From: Actinomadura violacea
GTDB lineage: Bacteria; Actinomycetota; Actinomycetes; Streptosporangiales; Streptosporangiaceae
DNA length: 48,781 nucleotides
Assembly: GCF_017573465.1 (NCBI RefSeq)
Contig: NZ_JAGEPF010000056.1
Location: 1-48,781, forward strand
Direction of reading: 5' to 3'
Numbering within the stretch: position 1 is the stretch's first letter; each line of letters begins with the position of its first letter. The notes below the pieces were generated by a model. That model was not told the DNA's origin. It searched no databases and was given only the letters and a program-made list of their open reading frames with translations. A program made the translations under genes and the position numbers. Shown here in pieces: positions 22,709 through 31,326 of the stretch.

Positions 22709-25513
22709 TTACCCCTGCGCGATGTCGTCAACCGTATCCCCTATCAAGAGACCGTGGGTGTCTGTGGTGTGCTCGTAACTGATAGCCCCTTCGGGCCCTA
22801 CGGCGAAGTGGCGTCTGGCGAAGCGAATGCGCATAGCCTCGTCCCACTCAAGGTCAGCCAAGTTACGAGTGCCCTTCGTTTCACGGACTAGGTAGAGTCG
22901 GTGCAAGCCATCCTCGTCATAGACGATTGCCCAGTCAGGCGAATACTCGCCCACGGGAGTTCGAACCTTGAATCGGCGCGGGAGTTTAGCGAAGAGCTTG
23001 ACATGCTCCCGATCGTTCTCCAGCTGCGCAGCGAAGGCGCGTTCGACGTGGCTGTCGTAGTCGACGTGATCGAAGAGGTTTACGCCATCGTCCGGAGCGG
23101 GCGCTACGCCGCTCTGGGGGTCTGGGTTGCCGGGCATTGGCTGAGGCGGATTCTTGGACTCGACCTCGAGGAACACCACCTCGGCGTCCCACCAACTCTC
23201 CTCATCCATCGGCTCGTATGTGATGCCCTGCACCATCTGCCCGATGGTCTCGATGCGGATGGCGCCAGCGACAATGCGCGCCCAACGATCAGGGTCATCG
23301 AGAACGTGCTGAGCGTAGTCTTTGCGCGAGTTGGTCAGGATCGCTCGAACGATGCTGGCGATAGTGGGGCGGGTGAGCTGGAGCGGGAACTTGCCGTACT
23401 GCAGCTGGTCCTCGATGAGCTGCACGACGTCTGGGAGCTGCTGCCCGGCGATCACAATGCGTTCGCCTCGAGACTCGGCCACGGCTGCGTCAGCTGTGAT
23501 GACTTGCCCTGTGTCGTCGTATATCAGGTCGGCGGTCTGCACCACGTTGGCCCGCCGCTCGATGAACGCCAAATCCTCCAGATGTTCGGATGCGGCGACA
23601 GCGGTAACAAGCGTGTTCGGAGCGATTGAAACGCGGTAGCGAGCTTTGTAGCGGATTCGCTTCCAGAGCTCAGCGAACTCAGGACTATTGAAGAGGGCCG
23701 GGCGTCGACGAACAATCACCTCAGTATCGGCATTCTCGAGTTCCGGTCCAGGCTCGCCGTCACCATCAGCGCTGCCACTGGCGACGTATTCGGCGTTAAG
23801 GCCATCCCGGAACTCAGTGAACGACTCGTCGACGATCAGGGTTAGCCGGTTCATCGAAGGGTCCATGATACGTCGGCCGGTCTGGTCGACCGGTAGACGC
23901 AACCCACGGCCGATCTGCTGGCGCCGCTCCAACTCGGAACGGGTGTGGCGCAAGAAACCGACCTGAAAAACATTCGGATTGTCCCACCCCTCTTTCAAAG
24001 CGGAGTGAGAGAAGATAAATGCACGCGGGTTGGCGCGATCAAGAATTAGTTCCTTGTTCGCAATGATCTCCCGGTAAGCCCGCGCCTCGTACTCGGCGTC
24101 AGTCGCACGCCCCGCAGTATCCTTCAAAATTCCCGTCTTAGTCGACGGGAAATAGGCCACGCGAAGCTCGCCCGGCTCCGTCATATCCTCAATGGCATTG
24201 CCTGCGCGCAGCCACTCCTCGCGATACAGCTCATCGAACATCCCCGGCAGTGGCGCATCTGCACCCGCATAGTCAGCGACATGCTCGACAAAGAACAGCG
24301 ACAACACCTTTACGTCGCGCCCCATCGTGTCGATCTGTCGTTGGCGCGTCAGGTGCTGACGGATCGTGTGCCGGATCTGGTCACGCCACACCGCCAAGTG
24401 ATCCACACCGGTCTCCTGGCCAACCTTGACTGTCAGACCATTTTCGAACACGATTCGATCAGGCTTGCGCTCCATGCTCTCGATAACTAGGCCGCGGTAC
24501 TGCGGAAGACCGCCAGACTCTTCGAACAGATCTGTCCCATTCTGCAGCACCACCGTGCCGCGCCGCGCACCGTCAGCAGTCGCATGGTCGATGACCGCCT
24601 CACCCATGAGACGCCTACGAACGCTGCGCAGTTTGTCCAGCCGCACGTACGGCTTGCCGTCCTCGCCGGCGACAATGCCCTTCACGGAGACACGCTTGAC
24701 CAGGCCAGCCTCGGATGCCTGCTTCGGGCCGAGCCTATGCACCAAGTTGAAGGGCTCCTTGTGCGTGGCGCTGTACCGCAACGCCACTAGCGGGTTCAGC
24801 GTCGCAATAGCCTGACGACGCAGCGGCGTGGCCATGTTCTGCGGCTCATCGATAAGAACGACCGGACGGGTCTTTGCGATTTGCTGAACACCGGTCAAGT
24901 CATCTCCCCACAGCTGGGGCTGCTCGGCGCTGGCATACAAAGTGTTGGTCTCCGGCTTGTCCAACGACTGCACACTAGCAACCAAGAACTGGACCGTGCT
25001 GGACGGCTCGGCAAAGTCACTCAACGCAGAGTTCTCCCCGAGCACACCCCAGGTGTACGGCACGTTCGAATACTTTGCCCGAAAGTGCTCCTCTGTCTGC
25101 TCGAATGTCTTCACCACACCAGCACGGATCGCAATCGAGTGCACGAGAATGACGAACTTGCGTAGCCCGTACTGCTCCGCCAGACGCAATGCCGTAGAGA
25201 TGTACACATACGTCTTGCCGGTGCCGGTCTCCATCTCGACGGAAAAGTTCGGAAACGATTGTTCCATCCCCAGCAGATCCGTCTCAGACAGCAACTGCAG
25301 CTCACGCTGTACCGTGACCGACTCTCGCGCGGTTACCGCGGCAAGGTTGTCCGCCAGGATCTCTCGTTCGAGCCAGAAGTCGGCATGCCCTTCCGCGCCA
25401 GGCGCCTGCCCGGCAAGCGCATCGCGCGGAGGCACGAGCGCGCCCTCAAACAGGTCGACCACCGCGGACACGGCGGCCGACTGATGCGGCTGGTCATCAA
25501 AGCGAAACTTCAC
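22709..25513 (-). CDS. res: Type III restriction enzyme Res subunit
   Basis: A 934-residue superfamily 2 helicase-nuclease. Walker A is METGTGKT (94-101), motif II is DEPQ (222-225) and motif VI is RRQQIGRGLRLPV. Near the C-terminus, SPDWAIVYDEDG and ETKGTRN form the PD-(D/E)xK-like nuclease site. Length is normal for Res. It needs the Mod subunit for sequence recognition and cuts DNA when two sites in the right orientation interact. It overlaps mod by 17 bases. The two genes have a lower GC content than the flanking genes, which suggests a separate origin. Confidence 0.93.
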   Translation of the reverse strand: MKFRFDDQPHQSAAVSAVVDLFEGALVPPRDALAGQAPGAEGHADFWLEREILADNLAAVTARESVTVQRELQLLSETDLLGMEQSFPNFSVEMETGTGKTYVYISTALRLAEQYGLRKFVILVHSIAIRAGVVKTFEQTEEHFRAKYSNVPYTWGVLGENSALSDFAEPSSTVQFLVASVQSLDKPETNTLYASAEQPQLWGDDLTGVQQIAKTRPVVLIDEPQNMATPLRRQAIATLNPLVALRYSATHKEPFNLVHRLGPKQASEAGLVKRVSVKGIVAGEDGKPYVRLDKLRSVRRRLMGEAVIDHATADGARRGTVVLQNGTDLFEESGGLPQYRGLVIESMERKPDRIVFENGLTVKVGQETGVDHLAVWRDQIRHTIRQHLTRQRQIDTMGRDVKVLSLFFVEHVADYAGADAPLPGMFDELYREEWLRAGNAIEDMTEPGELRVAYFPSTKTGILKDTAGRATDAEYEARAYREIIANKELILDRANPRAFIFSHSALKEGWDNPNVFQVGFLRHTRSELERRQQIGRGLRLPVDQTGRRIMDPSMNRLTLIVDESFTEFRDGLNAEYVASGSADGDGEPGPELENADTEVIVRRRPALFNSPEFAELWKRIRYKARYRVSIAPNTLVTAVAASEHLEDLAFIERRANVVQTADLIYDDTGQVITADAAVAESRGERIVIAGQQLPDVVQLIEDQLQYGKFPLQLTRPTIASIVRAILTNSRKDYAQHVLDDPDRWARIVAGAIRIETIGQMVQGITYEPMDEESWWDAEVVFLEVESKNPPQPMPGNPDPQSGVAPAPDDGVNLFDHVDYDSHVERAFAAQLENDREHVKLFAKLPRRFKVRTPVGEYSPDWAIVYDEDGLHRLYLVRETKGTRNLADLEWDEAMRIRFARRHFAVGPEGAISYEHTTDTHGLLIGDTVDDIAQG

Positions 25514-27476
25514 GAGGCACCCGCTCCAGCAGAATCAACTTTGACTGCAGCCGCGGCGCAAGAGTAAGCGTGACCGAGTCCTCGACCTTGTCACCACGGA
25601 GGATCAGCGTGTCGTCACCGCTCACGTTCAGCGCGTCCGCCGCGGCGAGAGTGAATGCCTCGAGAGACACCAGGAGACGTCCACCCTTATCGTCATCTTT
25701 CGACGGAACGAATTCGTATACTGTGACACCGTCGACATTATGCGTAACCAGCCGGGAATCCAGCCTCGTCCCGGTCGCTTTAAGGGCCACCTCCCATGCC
25801 ACGTTGATCGGATTCGCACCATCAACGACCGGGGCACCTTCCGTGTGGTCAAGCACCTGTGCCAGGTACGTTGGCCCCGTAAGCTCAGGAGTTGCCACGA
25901 TCGGCTTCTCGACGATCAGGTTCGTCGGGCGCGCACGGAAGATCCGGAAGCCGAGGTCGGGTGTCTCGCGCGTGTCTTCCGGCAGCGCCTTGGCCACACG
26001 TCGTAGTCGTTCCGCCGTAATCTCAAAGATCGTCTCGTATCCCGCCTCAAGCGCGTTCTTGCCTGATGCCTCAGATGCATCAGGCGCCTCGGGCGCCTGA
26101 ACAAGGATCCACTGCCGAGTCTTACCGTCCTTCGGATTCTGCTCCCACACAGCGTGACCGGTCGATCCGGAGCCAGCGAAGAAGTCGAGGATTAGATCGC
26201 CATCGTCTGTGATGGCGTGGAACAGGCGAGCGAGCACGTCGGTGCTCTTTGGGTCATCAAAGACCTTAGCTCCCATAATCTTGTTGAGCGCCCCGGACGC
26301 GGCACGTCGGTCGCGATAGAAGACAGAGGCAGGAGCCCATTCTTCATGCTCTGTCAGATATCGCTTGACCTGAATCCGCTTGTCCTTCGAATTCGGATAC
26401 AATAGGCGCCCCTCAGCGTCAAGACGCTCCATTGCAGCGAACTCATATCGCCAGCCATTCTTTGGTACCGCATAGCCCTTCCAATCGAAGATCAAGTTCG
26501 GGCGCGGATTCGGACTGGCGATATCTCCAGGGAAGAAGACACCTCGTTCGTCAATCGTATTGTAATGCGCGTGGGCCTTCGAAGGGTCCTCATCAGGGAG
26601 CGACTTGTACCAGTCACGGAGCGCCACCGTCATGGCCTCGTAGTCGTCGCCATGTTCAGCGCACAGCTCGTCAAACTTTGCGTAGATTGACTCCAAGCCC
26701 ACCTTGCGCTCCCGCCACCGAACGTCATTGGCTCTCAGGTAGGCGCGATCACGCGCATAGACGAGCAAGTAGTCTTGGCCGCCGCCGGTCAGTTTGGCGT
26801 CACCCTTTCGAGCCCCACGCCAAGTCATCATGTCGACGAAATTCTCAGCGCCGAAAACGGCGTCGAGCAGGAGGCGTAGATGGTGCACTTCATTGTTGTC
26901 GATCGATACTAGGATGACTCCATCGCGGCGCAGCAAATGACGAGCGAGCGCGAGGCGCGGAAACATCGTTGTCAGCCAGGGCGCGTGCTTGCGCCCGCCG
27001 GTCTCGATCCGACTCGTGGTCGCGTTACCCTGCTCGTCGACCTGACCGGTCTCCTCAAGGTACTGGCGCTCGGGTACAGCGAAGTCGTCGTTGTAGGTGA
27101 AGGTGTCACCAGTGTTGTACGGCGGGTCAATGTAGATCAACTTGACCGCCCGTGAGTACCCGTTCTTCAGAAGCTTGAGCACCTGCAGGTTGTCGCCCTC
27201 GATCAGAACATCGCGTGCTATCGCCCAGTCCAACGAGGCATCCTCGTCAGGCACCAGGGTTGCCGTCGTTGCCACGCGAGCGTCCTGCCGGGCTCGCTCG
27301 ATACCAGGCCAGGTGAATGAGAAGGCCGGTTCGTTGCCGTCGCCCAAGCCGAGCGCAGCAAGCAGGGCGTCACGATCAAGCTCGCCGTCGCGGAAGGCGC
27401 TCGGAACGAGATCACGGAGCTGCGTGAGCAACTCGTCATGCTGGTCCGAGGTCTGGCCAGGCACCGAGGATGTCAT
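25497..27476 (-). CDS. mod: Type III DNA methyltransferase Mod subunit
   Basis: A 659-residue beta-class adenine-N6 methyltransferase. The catalytic motif IV is DPPY (117-120), and the AdoMet motif DFFAGSGSTG (431-440) follows after a long central target-recognition region (about 230-400). This motif order defines the beta class used by type III systems. Mod recognises the DNA site for both methylation and cleavage. The ATG has AGGAGG 7 bases upstream. It is followed directly by res. Confidence 0.94.
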   Translation of the reverse strand: MTSSVPGQTSDQHDELLTQLRDLVPSAFRDGELDRDALLAALGLGDGNEPAFSFTWPGIERARQDARVATTATLVPDEDASLDWAIARDVLIEGDNLQVLKLLKNGYSRAVKLIYIDPPYNTGDTFTYNDDFAVPERQYLEETGQVDEQGNATTSRIETGGRKHAPWLTTMFPRLALARHLLRRDGVILVSIDNNEVHHLRLLLDAVFGAENFVDMMTWRGARKGDAKLTGGGQDYLLVYARDRAYLRANDVRWRERKVGLESIYAKFDELCAEHGDDYEAMTVALRDWYKSLPDEDPSKAHAHYNTIDERGVFFPGDIASPNPRPNLIFDWKGYAVPKNGWRYEFAAMERLDAEGRLLYPNSKDKRIQVKRYLTEHEEWAPASVFYRDRRAASGALNKIMGAKVFDDPKSTDVLARLFHAITDDGDLILDFFAGSGSTGHAVWEQNPKDGKTRQWILVQAPEAPDASEASGKNALEAGYETIFEITAERLRRVAKALPEDTRETPDLGFRIFRARPTNLIVEKPIVATPELTGPTYLAQVLDHTEGAPVVDGANPINVAWEVALKATGTRLDSRLVTHNVDGVTVYEFVPSKDDDKGGRLLVSLEAFTLAAADALNVSGDDTLILRGDKVEDSVTLTLAPRLQSKLILLERVPREVSL

Positions 27477-27742
27477 CGGGCAACCTCCTGACGCCGGCCG
27501 CCACAGTTACGCGCTGTTGCACCGGAGGCGTGCCCCAACCGGTTCAGGAGCGTTGTCATTCTGTGGTTCTTCTCCTCCATGCCGACGACGCCTCGCGTCT
27601 CGTTCAGTTCGCCGCTCTACGCTACCGTTGGTGGTCGGCTCTTGGGGTCGATCCTGCACACACGTGTGGCGGCCACAGTGATCGCTTGCACGGATCAAGA
27701 CGCTGATCAGGCGGCTGTTCCACGCAAGCTGCGCCTTCGGCA

Positions 27743-28153
27743 TTAGACCGTGGGAACACCCCGCTCGTAGCGCCTAACCTCGACGATGCGCCCATCCGGC
27801 AGCGTCCTCTTGGACGGGGCTACCGTGTGCCTCACGGGAGATTTGCGTTTCGGGGCCTCGAACACGGGGAGCTTGGGCAACCGCTCGGAAGCGTCGCAGT
27901 CTGCGGCTGCTTTGGTCGCTTCCTGTGCCTCGACGAACCTGATGGCCACGCTGATCACCCCGGTGAGCAGCGCGCCGCCGAGGAGAATCTTCGCCTTGTT
28001 CCTCTTGACCAGGCTCTTCACGGTCTCTGTAGCGGAGGGGGTGTCCCCATCGTCCATGGACGTCTCGGCAGCGGAGGCGGTGTCGCCATCGTCCGTGGCG
28101 GAGGTACTCTCGCCGTCTTCCGACGGCTTCTCGCTGGGCGTGAAGGTGTCCAC
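27743..28153 (-). CDS. Small single-pass membrane protein
   Basis: A 136-residue protein: an acidic, Ser/Thr/Asp-rich N-terminal third with a repeated block (DDGDTASAAETS and DDGDTPSATETV), then a membrane helix KILLGGALLTGVISVAIRFV, then a basic cytosolic or external tail. The GTG start has no clear ribosome binding site. It lies downstream of the recombinase gene on the same strand. Function unknown. Confidence 0.55.
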   Translation of the reverse strand: MDTFTPSEKPSEDGESTSATDDGDTASAAETSMDDGDTPSATETVKSLVKRNKAKILLGGALLTGVISVAIRFVEAQEATKAAADCDASERLPKLPVFEAPKRKSPVRHTVAPSKRTLPDGRIVEVRRYERGVPTV

Positions 28154-28162
28154 TCGCAGAGA

Positions 28163-28223
28163 TGTACCAGACCCGGCCCTCAGCTGTCAGACGACCAACC
28201 GACATCGCACACTGGTGTACCAG
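28163..28223. repeat. TGTACCAG repeats beside the recombinase gene
   Basis: TGTACCAG occurs at 28163-28170 and again inside the perfect inverted repeat CTGGT-GT-ACCAG at 28212-28223, close to the 3' end of the recombinase gene. It could be part of an attachment or operator site, but there is no second element end to compare it with. Confidence 0.3.
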
Positions 28224-28268
28224 CCACACAGTAACTCGGTCATGGGGTGGTGAAGCGGGACGGGATGG

Positions 28269-30173
28269 TTAGGCGGGCGCCGGGGGCGGGTCGAGCCGGT
28301 CGGTGGGCCTCCCCGTAGGGGGTACCACGCGCATGGCTGCAAGATCATCATCCGGCCCATCGCCGTCCCCCATGATCGCCGCATTCGCGGCCCGTAGTTG
28401 CGTGTCCGCCGTTTCGGGCGTGATCGTGACCTGAACCTCGACCTGGTTGCCCTGCTTGTCATGCCGCATCTGGACGGCGAACGCGTCCAACAGGCGCCGC
28501 AGCGTCGGCTCGGGTAGCAGGTCGAGGTCGACTGTCCCGGTCGGGCAGTGGTCCAGCAGCTCGGGACACGGCGCCACCGGCGTCGCGTCCCGTAGTTCGC
28601 GCAGCGTGGTCTGTTTGGCCTCCAGATCCGCGCCGAGGCGTGTGGTGCGTTCGTTGATGGAGTTGACGAAGACGGGCGTGGGGTCGTCGGCGGCCTCCAA
28701 AGAGTCGAGGACGCGTTCCTTGCGGCGCTTCAACTCCGCGATCTGTCGCTCGACCGTCACCAGGCGTTCCCGGTGTTCGTGGAGATGGGTGTCATCGATC
28801 CGGGCGAGCAGAGTGCGCAGGCGTTCACGGCGGTGGGGTCCGAAGACCTCCCGGTTGAAGAACTCGGTCAGGCCCGCCATGAGCGGCTCCTCCCGAACCC
28901 AGATGCTCGCCGGGTGCCCTTCCGGACGGTAGGCACGAGCGGGACGGCAGATGTAGTAGATCCGACCCCGGCTTTCCTTACCGAACATCCGGCGCCCGCA
29001 CAGTCCGCAGGTCATGTAGGAGCGGAGCGCGTAGGAGCGACGGGTATCGGTGTGCGCGGTGTTGGGCCCCGGGCGGCTGCGTGAACCCTCCCGGTCACGG
29101 GCGACCTTCTGGGCGTCAGTGAAGGTTTCGACGCTCACCAGGTCAGGATGGGTGGGTACGCTGGACCAGATCCACGCCTCGGGAGGGTTGTTTCGGCCCC
29201 CGGCCGAGGTGGTGGCCTTGCGGTTCCACACCATGTAGCCGGTGTACTTGGGATTGGTCAGCACCTCCCGGACCGAGGAATAGGTCCACTTGCCCACACT
29301 GCGGTGCTTCGCGGTGGCGACCGGCGGCGGGTACCGATCCAGATCGCAGTTGAGCCGGTCGGCGATGGCCTGATAGCCGAGACGCTCAGTGACGCGGGTC
29401 TCGAAAATTGTCTGCACGACCGGGCCGCGCGCCGGATCGGGAACCAGGACATGCTTGGTGGCGCCCTGCTCGCGGCGGGCGGCGACCGGGTGAGGGAGCT
29501 TGTGCGCCAGATATCCGTACGGAGGCCGTCCGACGTTGAAGCCTTGCTCGGTGTGGACTTCGAACCCGCCCCAGGCCTTCTCCAGCATCTCCAGGACGTA
29601 CCACTCGGCCACGCCCTGCTTCACCCGTCGCGTGAGCACCTGGGAGGAGCGTTTCCCGTTCAGGGTGATCGGTTCGTCGGACGCCCACAGCGGGATGCCG
29701 ACCTTCTCCAGGGTGTTCTCGATCTGGGTGCCGACATAGGTTCGCCGCGCGATCCGGTCGACCGACTCGCAGATCACCGCGTCAAACCGCCGATCGGCCT
29801 GGGCCGCTTCCGACAGCAGGTCTTGAATGCCGCCGTCGCGCGGAACCGGAATGTTGAACCGCTCGTGCCCGCGTCCGAACCCGCGGGCGGCGAGGTCCTT
29901 GCGTCCGGACTCGATGTCGTAGAAGTGCGCGACGATCACCGCGCGTCCCGGAAGGGACGTGTGCAGGGCGGTCTGGCTGTTGGCGAGTTGGCGCGGAAGC
30001 GACAGTGTCGGGTCCTGCTTGTCTTCGGTCGAGGTCCGGCCCGCGAACGCGACCTTGAGCGGACCGTCCAGCCGAAATCCTCCGCCGGGTCCGGTCAGTC
30101 CTGCGGATCGGCTGCTGTGGGTTCCTCGGGTGAAGACGTCGAGCGGGATCGGGCTGCGTGTCTGGTCCGCCAT
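28269..30173 (-). CDS. Large serine recombinase (integrase)
   Basis: A 634-residue recombinase. The N-terminal resolvase domain has FAGRTSTED with the catalytic Ser48 after Arg46, and a long linker insertion before ESVDRIARRTYVG. The recombinase domain follows (YLAHKLPHP, NPKYTGYMVWNRK), then a zinc ribbon (MTCGLCGRRMFGK ... YYICRP) and a coiled-coil region at about 450-560 (VERQIAELKRRKERVLDSLE). This is the layout of integrases that insert phages and ICEs at attB without host factors. AAGGAGG lies 7 bases before the ATG. Upstream genes overlap, so it is co-expressed with the methyltransferases. Confidence 0.93.
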   Translation of the reverse strand: MADQTRSPIPLDVFTRGTHSSRSAGLTGPGGGFRLDGPLKVAFAGRTSTEDKQDPTLSLPRQLANSQTALHTSLPGRAVIVAHFYDIESGRKDLAARGFGRGHERFNIPVPRDGGIQDLLSEAAQADRRFDAVICESVDRIARRTYVGTQIENTLEKVGIPLWASDEPITLNGKRSSQVLTRRVKQGVAEWYVLEMLEKAWGGFEVHTEQGFNVGRPPYGYLAHKLPHPVAARREQGATKHVLVPDPARGPVVQTIFETRVTERLGYQAIADRLNCDLDRYPPPVATAKHRSVGKWTYSSVREVLTNPKYTGYMVWNRKATTSAGGRNNPPEAWIWSSVPTHPDLVSVETFTDAQKVARDREGSRSRPGPNTAHTDTRRSYALRSYMTCGLCGRRMFGKESRGRIYYICRPARAYRPEGHPASIWVREEPLMAGLTEFFNREVFGPHRRERLRTLLARIDDTHLHEHRERLVTVERQIAELKRRKERVLDSLEAADDPTPVFVNSINERTTRLGADLEAKQTTLRELRDATPVAPCPELLDHCPTGTVDLDLLPEPTLRRLLDAFAVQMRHDKQGNQVEVQVTITPETADTQLRAANAAIMGDGDGPDDDLAAMRVVPPTGRPTDRLDPPPAPA

Positions 30174-30307
30174 TGCAGTACCTCCTTGATCGCCAGTGCC
30201 TGGGCCCGAGTGAGTTGCTTCTGGACCGGCGGAGGGGCAATGACCATCCGCCAGACCAACTCGGGCGCCTCACTCTCTTCTCGGGTGCGCTTGTCCGGAC
30301 CGCTCAC
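30095..30307 (-). CDS. Small ORF between methyltransferase and recombinase
   Basis: A 70-residue frame that starts with a GTG overlapping the methyltransferase stop (GTGA) and runs 79 bases into the recombinase gene. The product is charged, with a helical part (VQKQLTRAQALAIKEVLQWR). The GTGA junction matches the other genes of the operon and supports it, while the long overlap argues for caution. It could be a recombination directionality factor or other small accessory protein, or only a coupling leader. Confidence 0.5.
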   Translation of the reverse strand: MSGPDKRTREESEAPELVWRMVIAPPPVQKQLTRAQALAIKEVLQWRTRHAARSRSTSSPEEPTAADPQD

Positions 30308-31326
30308 GGATGCCCTTGTCGCCGGGCGGTGGTGACGGTGGGGTAGGCGGTCGGCCGGTTCGGGTACGACGGCACACCTCCGCCGTGAAGATCAAGCCCA
30401 GCTACCTCGTTCGGTGAAGCCACCGTCCGGGTTCGGGCCTGGAACACCAGCAGGTCCTCATGGGCCGTGGCGAGGGCCGGGATGCCGTTGTCGCGGAGGC
30501 GGCGGGCCTCGATCATCTGGAAGAACGAGGCGCGGGTGACGATCCGTCCGTCACGGAGTCCGCACAGCAGGGCGGCGAACCTGTCGACCAGGATCAGGCC
30601 GTTGTCTTCGGCGGTGGTGATGACCTGGCCCGGCAGGTCGACGAGTTCGCCGGCGACGCGGAAGGGGCGGACGGTGACCGCGATGACTCCGCCGGGGCGC
30701 AGGAGGGCTGCACATCCAGCGAGGATCTGCCCGAACCCGGTGACGAGTTCGGCGGTCGGACGGTGGGCGAGGTTGCGGCGGTCGGTGGAGTAGCGGTTGT
30801 GGGACTTGTCGATCTTTCTGCCGCCGTTGTCTCGACCGGTTCGCACCTGCCCATGGGTAGTCGCTCCGTAGGGAGGCGAGGTCACCACGAGTGCGGCAGT
30901 GTCCGTCCGCTCGGCGAGAGCGGTGGCGATGTTGCGAGCGTCGCCGTGCACGACCTGCCCGGTGCCGGTCGCTCCTTGGGTGCGAGCGTGGCGGAGGTTG
31001 CCGGCGGCCATCTCCGCGAAGCGCGCCTCGTACTCCATGCCGGCGGCGTCGCGTCCCTGGTGGACGGCTTCGACCAGGGTGGTGCCGATGCCGCACATCG
31101 GGTCGACAATCAGGTCGCCGGGCTCGGTGTAGGTGGCGATGACCTGGGCGGCGATCGCGGGAAGCATCTTGGCCGGGTGCGCCATCGACTCGGGCGTGTA
31201 ACGGCCCTTGCGCTGGAGACGCGAGGGCCGCTGGCCGGTGAGCAGCACGGAGGTGAACACACGGCTGTTCACGCCGGTGTTCATGTTCACGCCCGTGTTC
31301 ATGCCGGTGTTCATGTTCGTGTTCAT
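30304..31326 (-). CDS. DNA methyltransferase (N4/N6 type)
   Basis: A 340-residue class I DNA methyltransferase. The AdoMet motif is DPMCGIGTTL (75-84) and the catalytic motif is TSPPYG (149-154), the form used by cytosine-N4 and some adenine-N6 enzymes. LRPGGVIAVTVRPFR is a further core strand. No partner nuclease is adjacent, so it may be an orphan modifier. Its first 20 residues are a repeated M-N-T-G pattern with several possible start codons. The ATG at 31326 overlaps the previous stop (ATGA), and the frame upstream of it is a shadow of the neighbouring gene. Confidence 0.88.
   Translation of the reverse strand: MNTNMNTGMNTGVNMNTGVNSRVFTSVLLTGQRPSRLQRKGRYTPESMAHPAKMLPAIAAQVIATYTEPGDLIVDPMCGIGTTLVEAVHQGRDAAGMEYEARFAEMAAGNLRHARTQGATGTGQVVHGDARNIATALAERTDTAALVVTSPPYGATTHGQVRTGRDNGGRKIDKSHNRYSTDRRNLAHRPTAELVTGFGQILAGCAALLRPGGVIAVTVRPFRVAGELVDLPGQVITTAEDNGLILVDRFAALLCGLRDGRIVTRASFFQMIEARRLRDNGIPALATAHEDLLVFQARTRTVASPNEVAGLDLHGGGVPSYPNRPTAYPTVTTARRQGHP
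31264..31326 (-). repeat. Start-codon-containing short repeats
   Basis: The 5' end of the methyltransferase gene is built of about 12-bp units of the type ATGAACACSGGC, giving several in-frame ATG/GTG codons in the first 25 codons. Slippage would change the N-terminal length without a frameshift. Confidence 0.75.

Noticed and set aside
22709..27476. Type I restriction system or BREX-like system
   Set aside because: Only mod (DPPY before FxGxG) and res are present, which is the type III layout; no specificity subunit or BREX genes.
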